This document shows, piece by piece, positions 57,118 through 64,000 of a stretch of DNA of 64,000 nucleotides (positions within the stretch are counted from its first letter, which is position 1; each line of letters begins with the position of its first letter). The translations under genes and the position numbers were made by a program. Below the pieces are notes generated by a model. That model ran no database searches, was not told where the DNA came from, and saw nothing but the letters and a program-made list of their open reading frames with translations. The DNA is from Pseudomonadota bacterium (GTDB lineage Bacteria; Pseudomonadota; Gammaproteobacteria; Steroidobacterales; Steroidobacteraceae). The DNA is taken from contig JBBCGI010000001.1 of NCBI GenBank assembly GCA_037200975.1, positions 1,550,001 through 1,614,000 of the forward strand, given 5' to 3'.

Positions 57118-58203
57118 ATGATCGACTCGGCCGATGCGCTGACAGCATTCGTCGCCGGCGCCGCGCAGGCGCCGGTGCTCGCGCTCGACACCGAATTCAT
57201 GCGCGAGAAAACCTACCGCGCCGAATTGTGCCTGGTGCAGATCGCCCACGGCGCGCACGCGGTGTGTATCGATCCACTCACCCTCGCGCAACAAGGCGCG
57301 GACTTGAGCCCGCTCGCCCCGCTGCTCACCGCCGCTGGCACCGTCAAGGTCATGCACGCGGCGCGCCAGGATCTCGAGGTGATGCTGCCCGCGGTCGGGC
57401 TGGTGCAGCCGGTGTTCGATACCCAGATCGCCGCGGCGCTGGCCGGTCATCCGGCGCAGATCGGTTATGCCGAGCTCACGCGCCGGCTGCTCGGCGTCGA
57501 ATTGTCGAAGGCGCACACCCGCGCCGACTGGTCGCGCCGGCCGCTGAGCGCGGCCGAGCAGGAGTACGCGCTCGACGACGTGCGCCATCTCGCCGCGCTG
57601 CGCACCAGTTTGTTAGACACGCTCGCGGCGAAGGGCCGCATCGCGTGGCTGGAGGAAGATCTCGCCGCGCTCGCCAATGCCGATGCCCTGCGGGTCGATC
57701 CCGACGACGCGTGGAAAAAGGTGAAGGGCCTGCCCGCCCTCGACCCGGACCGGCAACGGCTCGCGCAGAGCCTCGCGGCCTGGCGCGAACGGCGCGCCAT
57801 CGAGCGCAACCGCCCGCGCGGCTGGATCGTCGATGACGTCACGCTGCGGGAAATCCTGGTGCGGCTGCCGCGCGATCTCGACGCGCTGGCGGCATTACCC
57901 GAGATGCAGGAGTCCATAGTCCGCAAATGCGGCGACGAACTGCTCGCGCTGGTGCGCGACGCTGCGATTCCCGATCCGCCACCGCCCTTGCCGCGGCGCG
58001 AGCGCCCCGATCCGGCATTGCTCGCATTGGTGAAACGGCTCGCCGATGTATCGGCGGAGATTGCGCAGAGCCTCGAGATCAACGCCGAGGTGTTGTCCAC
58101 GAAGCGCGAGCTGGAAAAGCTCGCCACGGGCAAACGCGACGTGAGCCTGCTGCGCGGCTGGCGGAAAGACGTGGTCGGCGCGAGGTTGTTAGCGGCGCTT
58201 TGA
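57118..58203 (+). CDS. rnd: Ribonuclease D
   Basis: 361 residues. The DEDD exonuclease site is visible as LALDTEFMREKTY (Asp, Glu), MHAARQDLEVML (Asp) and YALDDVRHL (Asp with the DEDDy Tyr). Two HRDC-like helical domains follow (about 205-290 and 295-361). RNase D trims tRNA and small-RNA 3' ends. I chose the ATG at 57118; TTG codons at 57109 and 57115 near GGAG are alternatives. The 3' end overlaps convergent adk by 15 bases. Confidence 0.92.
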   Translation: MIDSADALTAFVAGAAQAPVLALDTEFMREKTYRAELCLVQIAHGAHAVCIDPLTLAQQGADLSPLAPLLTAAGTVKVMHAARQDLEVMLPAVGLVQPVFDTQIAAALAGHPAQIGYAELTRRLLGVELSKAHTRADWSRRPLSAAEQEYALDDVRHLAALRTSLLDTLAAKGRIAWLEEDLAALANADALRVDPDDAWKKVKGLPALDPDRQRLAQSLAAWRERRAIERNRPRGWIVDDVTLREILVRLPRDLDALAALPEMQESIVRKCGDELLALVRDAAIPDPPPPLPRRERPDPALLALVKRLADVSAEIAQSLEINAEVLSTKRELEKLATGKRDVSLLRGWRKDVVGARLLAAL

Positions 58204-59070
58204 CGGGCGGCGCACGGGCCGCGCCTTGCGCGCAACCTTGCGGACCTTCGCGCGTTTGCGCGCCGCAGGGCGACGCTTGGCCGCGGTCTTCGCGGTCTTG
58301 CGGCCCGCCTTCTTGCGGACCACCTTGCGCGTGCGTGCCTTCGGTTTCGTCTTGGCCGCAACGCGGCGCTTGGCAGCGCGTTTTTTCGGCGCGGGTTTCG
58401 AAACGAGCGTGCCGCCACCGGCGCTGAGCGTGTCCAGCAGGCGCTGCGTGACCACGTCGATGTCGCCTTCGGCGTCGACCGTGCGGACCAGCCCGGTGTA
58501 GGAATAAAAACCCGACACCGGCTTGCGAGTCTTTTCTTCGTAGACCCGCAGGCGCTCGCGCACGGTGTCTTCCGCATCGTCGGGGCGCTGCACGACCTGG
58601 TGTTCGTGCCGGCCCGGCAGGCACTCCGGCGGCACCGACGGCGGCGCGGTGTGAATGTTGAACACGTTCTTGCACAACTCGCACACGCGGCGGCCCGACA
58701 GGCGTTTGATCAGCTGATCGTTGTCGACTTCGAACAGCACCACCGCGTCGAGCGGCGTGTCGAGATCAGCCAGAAGTTTGGCGAGGCCGTCGGCTTGCGC
58801 GACGGTGCGCGGGAATCCGTCGAGGATGAAACCTTGCTGCGCATCCGCTTCCGACAGGCGCGCGCGAATGATCGCGAGCATCGTTTCATCGTCGACGTAA
58901 CCACCCGCGGCCATGATCTCCTTGGCACGCAACCCCAGCGGCGTGCCCTCGGAAAGATGTTTGCGCAGGATGTCTCCGGTCGAGATCTGCGGAATTCCAA
59001 AATGCTTTACGAGACGCTGGGCTTGAGTGCCCTTGCCCGATCCGGGCGCGCCCATGAATACGATGCGCAT
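58189..59070 (-). CDS. adk: Adenylate kinase with a Lys/Arg/Ala-rich C-terminal tail
   Basis: 293 residues; the normal enzyme ends near residue 220. The kinase part is complete: P-loop GAPGSGKGTQ (7-16), STGDILRKH, DGFPRT and a long-type LID. The LID has Cys130, Cys133 and Cys150 at the positions that bind zinc in Bacillus adenylate kinase, but Gly at 153; His155 or His157 might substitute. Residues 224-293 are almost only Lys, Arg, Ala, Pro, Val and Thr (KPAPKKRAAKRRVAAKTK onward), like histone H1-type or AlgP tails, suggesting nucleic-acid binding. No frameshift is seen. Convergent with rnd. Confidence 0.94.
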   Translation of the reverse strand: MRIVFMGAPGSGKGTQAQRLVKHFGIPQISTGDILRKHLSEGTPLGLRAKEIMAAGGYVDDETMLAIIRARLSEADAQQGFILDGFPRTVAQADGLAKLLADLDTPLDAVVLFEVDNDQLIKRLSGRRVCELCKNVFNIHTAPPSVPPECLPGRHEHQVVQRPDDAEDTVRERLRVYEEKTRKPVSGFYSYTGLVRTVDAEGDIDVVTQRLLDTLSAGGGTLVSKPAPKKRAAKRRVAAKTKPKARTRKVVRKKAGRKTAKTAAKRRPAARKRAKVRKVARKARPVRRPSKRR

Positions 59071-59180
59071 GCTAGATTCTTGACCCTACTACCTGCCCCC
59101 TCGAAGGGGCGTCACAGTACCCAAACCACTCACGTTCGGCAAACACCGCCGAGACATTTCGCGAGACAACGAGAGAACCC

Positions 59181-60467
59181 ATGAGCAAACGCCCCGCCGC
59201 CAAGAAACCGAAGCCCATGAACGCGTTTTATGCTCAGTCGGGCGGCGTCACCGCCGTCATCAACGCGTCCGCCGCCGGTGTCATCGAAGCGGCGATGAAA
59301 TCGAAGCAGATCGCGAAGGTATACGCCGGCCGGCACGGCATCGTCGGCGCGCTGACCGAAGACCTGATCGATTGCAGCAAGGAATCCCGCGCGACGATCA
59401 AAGGACTCAGATACACGCCGGCCGGCGCGTTCGGCTCGGCGCGTTACAAACTCAAGAGCTTCGAGCAGGACCGCGCCAAGTACGAGCGCCTGATCGAAGT
59501 GTTCAAGGCGCACGACATCGGCTACTTCTTCTACAACGGCGGCAACGATTCGATGGACACGGCTAACAAGGTGTCCCAGATCGGCGATCAGCTCGGCCAC
59601 AAGGTCATCTGCGTCGGTGTGCCGAAGACCGTCGACAACGATCTGCCGCTCACCGACTGCTGCCCGGGTTTCGGCTCGGTCGCCAAGTACGTCGCCGTGT
59701 CGACGCGCGAAGCGGCGCTCGACGTCGCCTCGATGGCCAAGACCTCGACGAAAGTATTCGTGATGGAAGTGATGGGCCGCCATGCCGGCTGGATCGCCGC
59801 CGCCGGTGGTTTGGCGGGCAAGGGCCCGAGCCAGGCGCCGCACATCATCCTGTTTCCCGAGATCGCGTTCGAGAAGGAAGCCTTCCTCGCCAAGGTCAAA
59901 CAGTGCGTCACGGATTACGGCTACTGCGTCATCGTGGTTTCGGAGGGTGCTCACTACGCCGACGGAAAATTCCTGGCCGATGCCGGCACCAAGGATTCCT
60001 TCGGCCACACGCAGCTGGGGGGTGTAGGCCCGGTGGTCGCGAACATGGTGCGCGAAGCGCACGGCTACAAGTATCACTGGGCGGTGGCGGACTATCTACA
60101 GCGCGCCTCGCGCCACATCGCCTCGAAGGTCGACGTGTTGCAGGCTTATGCGATGGGCAAGGCCGCGGTGGAACTGGCGACCAGCGGGCACGACGCGGTA
60201 ATGCCCGTCATCATCCGCAAGAAGTCGAAGCCGTATAAGTGGGTCGTCGGCCATGTACCGCTTTCGCAGGTGGCCAATGTCGAGAAGATGGTGCCGCGCG
60301 ACTTCATCACCGCGGACGGTTTTGGAATCACCGAAAAATGCCGCGCCTATCTCGAGCCGCTGATCGAGGGCGAAGACTACCCGCCGTACAAGAATGGCCT
60401 GCCCGCCTATGTCCAGATCAAGGGCGTCGCGGTGAAGAAGAAGCTCAGCACCGAATTCAAACCCTGA
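59181..60467 (+). CDS. pfp: Pyrophosphate-dependent 6-phosphofructokinase
   Basis: 428 residues of the PFK fold, reversibly phosphorylating fructose 6-phosphate. The donor-site motif is YNGGNDSMDTANK (120-124 GGNDS): Asp at 123 instead of the Gly of ATP enzymes (GGDGS) marks PPi specificity. KTVDND (149-154) and MEVMGRHAGW are also family features. The first Asp of the usual GGDDS is Asn here. Basic N-terminal extension KRPAAKKPKP. It lies just before the H+-pyrophosphatase gene, a functional pair around PPi. Confidence 0.92.
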   Translation: MSKRPAAKKPKPMNAFYAQSGGVTAVINASAAGVIEAAMKSKQIAKVYAGRHGIVGALTEDLIDCSKESRATIKGLRYTPAGAFGSARYKLKSFEQDRAKYERLIEVFKAHDIGYFFYNGGNDSMDTANKVSQIGDQLGHKVICVGVPKTVDNDLPLTDCCPGFGSVAKYVAVSTREAALDVASMAKTSTKVFVMEVMGRHAGWIAAAGGLAGKGPSQAPHIILFPEIAFEKEAFLAKVKQCVTDYGYCVIVVSEGAHYADGKFLADAGTKDSFGHTQLGGVGPVVANMVREAHGYKYHWAVADYLQRASRHIASKVDVLQAYAMGKAAVELATSGHDAVMPVIIRKKSKPYKWVVGHVPLSQVANVEKMVPRDFITADGFGITEKCRAYLEPLIEGEDYPPYKNGLPAYVQIKGVAVKKKLSTEFKP

Positions 60468-60586
60468 TCCGGCACGCCGGCGGCGTTTATCGCGCACCGC
60501 CAGCCGCCGGGCGCCGCCGACTCGCCGTTGGGCGTACCCCGATGCGACCTGCGGCGCTGTCTCACGTTGTCATGCCCCGACAGCGG

Positions 60587-60615
60587 TTGGCCGGGTGGCG
60601 CCACGTTGTTATAGT
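60587..60615 (+). promoter_or_regulatory. Promoter of the H+-pyrophosphatase gene
   Basis: TTGGCC (60587-60592), a 17-base spacer and TATAGT (60610-60615), about 80 bases before the start codon in the 229-base gap after the phosphofructokinase gene. Confidence 0.6.
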
Positions 60616-60696
60616 GCGCGCCCTTTCGGGGTGGCGGGCTTCCAGCACGGCGCGCCCTTAAAACAACTAAGCACCTGATTTCGCAAGGAGTTCCGC

Positions 60697-62787
60697 ATGG
60701 TTGCCACGACGTGGCTGTGGCTGGCGATTGGCGCCGGCGTCATCGCCGTTTTGTACGGCGTGTTCTCGATGATGGCGATCCTCAAGCTGCCGGCTGGCAA
60801 CGCGCGCATGCAGGACATCGCCGCGGCCATCCAGGCGGGCGCCAAGGCCTATCTCAACCGTCAGTACACCACCATCGCCATCGTCGGCGTGGTGTTGTTC
60901 GCGATCATCGGTCTGACGCCGCTGGGCTGGTACTCCGCCGGCGGTTTCGCGATCGGCGCGATCCTCTCGGGGCTCGCGGGTTACATCGGCATGAACATCT
61001 CGGTGCGCGCGAACGTGCGCACCGCCCAAGCGGCCAATAACGGCCTGAACGCCGCGTTGCAGGTCGCCTTCAAGGGCGGCGCCATCACCGGCATGCTGGT
61101 GGTCGGCCTCGGGTTGTTAGGCGTTGCCGGCTACTACGCATTCCTCCAGCCGAAGATCGGCTCCGACGCCGCGCTGCATGCGCTGGTGGGCCTGGCCTTC
61201 GGCGGTTCGCTCATCTCGATCTTCGCGCGGCTCGGTGGCGGCATCTTCACCAAGGGTGCGGACGTCGGCGCGGACCTCGTGGGCAAGGTCGAAGCGGGAA
61301 TCCCCGAAGACGACCCGCGCAACCCGGCCGTCATCGCGGACAACGTCGGCGACAACGTCGGCGACTGCGCCGGCATGGCCGCGGACCTGTTCGAAACCTA
61401 CGCCGTGACGCTGGTCGCCACGATGTTGTTAGGCGGCCTGGTGATGCAGGGCCTCGGCGAAAACGCCGTGCTCTACCCACTGGCGCTCGGCGCTGCGTCC
61501 ATCGTCTCCTCCATCGTCGGCACCTTCTTCGTGAAGACCTCGGAAGGCGGCAAGATCATGAACGCGCTGTACAAGGGCGTGATCGTGTCCGGCCTCATCT
61601 CCGCGGCGGCGTTCTGGTTCATCACCGAAAAGCTGATGGCCAATACCGACGCGACGCCGAACCTGCAGCTGAACATGTTCTATTGCACGCTGATCGGCCT
61701 CGCGCTGACGGCCGCCATGATTGTGATCACGGAGTACTACACCGCGACCGAATATTCGCCGGTGCGCAAGGTGGCCGCGGCGTCGCAGACGGGTCACGCG
61801 ACCAATATCATTGCGGGCCTCGGAGTGTCGATGAAGTCGACGGCGCTGCCGGTCATCGCGATCTGCTTCGCGATCTTCGGCGCGTACCAGCTGGGTGAAG
61901 CCAGTGGCGCGGGCCACGGCCTGTACGGCATCGCGATCGCCGCGACGTCGATGTTGTCGCTCACGGGCATGATCGTGGCGCTGGACGCCTACGGCCCGAT
62001 CACCGACAACGCCGGCGGCATCGCCGAGATGGCCGGCCTCGACAAGAAGATCCGCGACATCACCGACCCGCTCGATGCGGTCGGCAACACGACCAAAGCC
62101 GTGACCAAGGGTTACGCGATCGGCTCGGCCGGTCTCGCCGCGCTGGTGCTGTTCGCCGACTACACGCACAACCTCGAGACGCATCTGCTCGCCACCGGCC
62201 GCGAGATGGTGGCGTTCTCGCTGTCGGATCCGGCCGTCATCATCGGCCTGTTCATCGGCGGCCTCGTGCCCTATCTATTCGGCGCCATGGCGATGGAAGC
62301 CGTGGGCCGCGCCGCGGGCGCGGTGGTCGAGGAAGTGCGCCGGCAGTTCCGCGAGATCAAGGGAATCATGGAAGGCACCGCGAAGCCGGAATACGGCCGC
62401 GCGGTGGACTTGCTGACCAAGGCGGCGATCAAGGAAATGATCATTCCCTCGCTGCTGCCCATCGTCATCCCGGTGATCATCGCGTTCGGCCTGAACTGGC
62501 TGATGGGCCCGGGCGCCGGCATCCGCGCGCTCGGCGGTCTGCTGATCGGCACGATTGTCACCGGCCTGTTCGTCGCCATTTCCATGTGCACCGGCGGCGG
62601 TGCCTGGGACAACGCGAAGAAGTACATCGAGGAAGGCCACTTCGGCGGCAAAGGCTCGGATGCACACAAGGCGTCGGTGACCGGCGATACGGTCGGTGAT
62701 CCCTACAAGGACACCGCGGGCCCGGCCATCAACCCGTTGATCAAGATCATCAACATCGTGGCGCTGCTGCTGGTGCCGCTGTTGTAG
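60697..62787 (+). CDS. hppA: Membrane-bound proton-translocating pyrophosphatase, K+-independent type
   Basis: 696 residues with about 16 membrane helices. The PPi/Mg2+ site is [22 protein letters not shown] followed by [10 protein letters not shown]; the C-terminal acidic/basic loops are present ([15 protein letters not shown]). The K+-determining position holds lysine ([10 protein letters not shown], Lys467), diagnostic of the K+-independent H+-pumping class; K+-dependent forms have Ala. It stores energy of PPi as a proton gradient or makes PPi from it, partnering the PPi-phosphofructokinase upstream. AAGGAG stands just before the ATG. Confidence 0.96.
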   Translation: MVATTWLWLAIGAGVIAVLYGVFSMMAILKLPAGNARMQDIAAAIQAGAKAYLNRQYTTIAIVGVVLFAIIGLTPLGWYSAGGFAIGAILSGLAGYIGMNISVRANVRTAQAANNGLNAALQVAFKGGAITGMLVVGLGLLGVAGYYAFLQPKIGSDAALHALVGLAFGGSLISIFARLGGGIFTKGADVGADLVGKVEAGIPEDDPRNPAVIADNVGDNVGDCAGMAADLFETYAVTLVATMLLGGLVMQGLGENAVLYPLALGAASIVSSIVGTFFVKTSEGGKIMNALYKGVIVSGLISAAAFWFITEKLMANTDATPNLQLNMFYCTLIGLALTAAMIVITEYYTATEYSPVRKVAAASQTGHATNIIAGLGVSMKSTALPVIAICFAIFGAYQLGEASGAGHGLYGIAIAATSMLSLTGMIVALDAYGPITDNAGGIAEMAGLDKKIRDITDPLDAVGNTTKAVTKGYAIGSAGLAALVLFADYTHNLETHLLATGREMVAFSLSDPAVIIGLFIGGLVPYLFGAMAMEAVGRAAGAVVEEVRRQFREIKGIMEGTAKPEYGRAVDLLTKAAIKEMIIPSLLPIVIPVIIAFGLNWLMGPGAGIRALGGLLIGTIVTGLFVAISMCTGGGAWDNAKKYIEEGHFGGKGSDAHKASVTGDTVGDPYKDTAGPAINPLIKIINIVALLLVPLL

Positions 62788-62829
62788 CTATTGGGGACTT
62801 TCCGCCGGTCCTCGCGGACCGGCCCTAGC

Positions 62830-62864
62830 AAAAGGGGGCGCGCCTGCCAGGGCCGTCCCCTTTT
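62830..62864 (+). terminator. Terminator after the H+-pyrophosphatase gene
   Basis: AAAAGGGG ... CCCCTTTT, followed by another T and GTTTG. A second hairpin CCGGTCC-TCGC-GGACCGG sits just upstream at 62805-62822. Together they separate hppA from msrB. Confidence 0.7.
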
Positions 62865-62927
62865 TGTTTGAGCTGGAAATATCGACCCCATATTTCCGGT
62901 CCGATCGAGACCCGAGGAGCATTCGCC

Positions 62928-63329
62928 ATGACTGACGAAAAATTTGCGGTCGAGAAGTCCGAACAGGAATGGAAGCAGGAGCTGTCCGCCGACCAGTTTC
63001 GCGTGCTGCGCGAGCACGGCACCGAGCGCGCCGGAACGAGCCCCCTCAACTTCGAGAAGCGCACCGGGCAATTCAACTGCGCGGCCTGCGGACACCCGCT
63101 GTTCGAATCCAGCACCAAGTATGAAAGCGGATCGGGCTGGCCCAGCTTCTGGAAGCCGCTGCCCGGCGCGGTCGCGACCACCACCGACAAGACCTTCGGC
63201 ATGACGCGCGTGGAGGTTCACTGCAAGAATTGCGGCGGCCACCTGGGCCACGTCTTCAACGACGGGCCTGCCCCGACCGGCGAGCGCTATTGCATGAACG
63301 GCGTTTCGCTGAAGTTCGACCCGAAGTAG
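62928..63329 (+). CDS. msrB: Peptide methionine (R)-S-oxide reductase, MsrB
   Basis: 133 residues from the ATG at 62928, which follows GAGGAG. Zinc-binding CxxC pairs are Cys51/Cys54 and Cys99/Cys102; the catalytic cysteine is Cys122 in GERYCMNGVSL. GSGWPSFW and GHLGHVFNDGP are signature blocks. The resolving cysteine found in some MsrB proteins is absent, as in other family members. No signal peptide, so cytoplasmic. A 43-bp-arm palindrome begins three bases after the stop. Confidence 0.94.
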   Translation: MTDEKFAVEKSEQEWKQELSADQFRVLREHGTERAGTSPLNFEKRTGQFNCAACGHPLFESSTKYESGSGWPSFWKPLPGAVATTTDKTFGMTRVEVHCKNCGGHLGHVFNDGPAPTGERYCMNGVSLKFDPK

Positions 63330-63331
63330 GA

Positions 63332-63423
63332 AGCGGTGCCGGGGTGCAATTGTCGTAATTAGCGAAGGGTGGCGCTGGGGCGCCACCCTTCGCTAATTAC
63401 GACAATTGCACCCCGGCACCGCT
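63332..63423. repeat. Palindrome with perfect 43-bp arms
   Basis: Arms 63332-63374 and 63381-63423 are exact inverted copies around a six-base loop. The outer end AGCGGTGCCGGGG resembles the GGTGCCGGG core of the palindrome at 54422-54539, while the inner part (GTGCAATTGTCGTAATTAG) is different. It sits between two convergent genes and would work as a strong hairpin in both directions. Confidence 0.93.
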
Positions 63424-63428
63424 CTCCG

Positions 63429-63794
63429 CTACCTGCGCTTCATCCTCGGCCGCATCATTTCGCCGGTGGATTCGAGTTTGTCGTTGTTGTTAGCCGCTTC
63501 CGCCATCGGGCCGGCATTGACCAGCACGGCGCTCACCAATTTGTTCAGGCGGGTGCAATACGCGGCCACTTCCGGCGTGCCCTGATCCTGGAAATTCTCG
63601 AGCGCGTGGGCAATGTCATGCAGCCGCCGCTCGATGCGGGTATCCATCTTGAGCGTATGGGTCACACAGGCGCTGACACAGGCCGTGATCTCGGCGTCGA
63701 GCTCACGAGCCACCGTGCCCGCGATGCTGAGGCCGCACACTGCCGGCGGACAGCCCGCTTGCAGATGCTCACGCCACATTTGCGACAGTTGCAT
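63429..63794 (-). CDS. Small hypothetical protein
   Basis: 121 residues, unrecognised. It begins MQLSQMWREHLQAG, has no signal peptide or membrane helix, contains five cysteines (residues 15, 20, 39, 43, 80) and ends in a basic RPRMKRR. The middle looks helical (DTRIERRLHDIAHALENFQ). It converges on msrB across the palindrome. The start ATG has no strong Shine-Dalgarno, so existence as a gene is probable but not certain. Confidence 0.55.
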   Translation of the reverse strand: MQLSQMWREHLQAGCPPAVCGLSIAGTVARELDAEITACVSACVTHTLKMDTRIERRLHDIAHALENFQDQGTPEVAAYCTRLNKLVSAVLVNAGPMAEAANNNDKLESTGEMMRPRMKRR

Positions 63795-64000
63795 CGCGTT
63801 CGTCTCCCGAGTCGGCTCAGCGGCCGAAACTACCCCAAATTGTTGCGGTCGTCAGGCGCAATTTCTTGCAGCATTCGCCGGTCTCATCAGCAGCGATTGG
63901 CGCAGAACCCACAACGGTATCGGCGGTGTGGCCCGGGGCCGGCGCAAACAACCGCGGCTATCTCGTAAGCATTTGATTGGTCTGGTTTCCGACGGCTGGG
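63795..64000. other. Gene-free right end of the window
   Basis: 206 bases upstream of the small hypothetical gene. No open frame, hairpin or promoter match that I would defend. Confidence 0.4.

Overview
The window reads as chromosomal DNA of a high-GC (roughly two thirds G+C by eye) gammaproteobacterium. The evidence is the complete gammaproteobacterial-type dcw order, lpoA, sspAB, mpl, cpdA, a bc1 operon next to a DegS-type protease, and a kdsD-kdsC-lptCAB-rpoN-hpf-rapZ block. The rpoN block leading into mgtE and the PPi-dependent phosphofructokinase next to an H+-pyrophosphatase resemble the Xanthomonadales/Steroidobacterales/Nevskiales side of the class; that placement is inference. No phage, transposase, CRISPR array, rRNA or tRNA gene was seen.

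Layout. 1-10.8 kb: minus-strand dcw cluster (mraZ, rsmH, ftsL, ftsI, murE, murF, mraY, murD, ftsW, start of murG), mostly with ATGA-type overlaps, behind a clear sigma70 promoter and three phased MraZ boxes. 11.1-11.5 kb: RNase P RNA with its own promoter. 11.6-15.5 kb: rsmI diverging from lpoA-yraN, then a beta-carbonic anhydrase. 15.5-20.5 kb: petABC-sspA-sspB diverging from a degS/algW-like protease. 20.5-25.8 kb: a four-gene envelope signalling operon (pseudo-receiver/TPR/TonB protein, membrane CheA-like kinase without a CheW-like domain, CheY, CheX). 26-35.4 kb: murA-ibaG diverging from kdsD-kdsC-lptC-lptA-lptB-rpoN-hpf-rapZ, then mgtE; the PTS-Ntr genes expected here are missing. 35.4-42.4 kb: Sfp-type transferase, patatin-like lipase, exported peroxiredoxin, VWA/MoxR pair and penicillin-acylase-family enzyme. 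42.4-50.6 kb: tkt-gap-pgk ... pyk, split by an exported NIPSNAP-like protein and a restriction-modification pair. 50.9-57.1 kb: methyltransferase, cpdA, TraB-family, CPBP protease, LON-domain protein, mpl and a membrane protein. 57.1-63.8 kb: rnd, adk with a histone-like basic tail, PPi-phosphofructokinase, K+-independent H+-PPase, msrB and a small unknown gene.

Together the genes cover murein precursor synthesis and septation (dcw, murA, mpl, lpoA), lipopolysaccharide supply (Kdo synthesis and LptCAB), respiration, central carbon metabolism and a pyrophosphate economy.

The most unusual signals are not genes. The 9-mer TTGTTAGGC (or its complement) occurs at least 16 times, nearly always as Leu-Leu-Gly codons that include the rare TTA codon, and its 7-mer core forms an inverted hairpin just after rnpB. 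Three long palindromic elements also lie between genes. One of them supplies the stop codons of both flanking genes.
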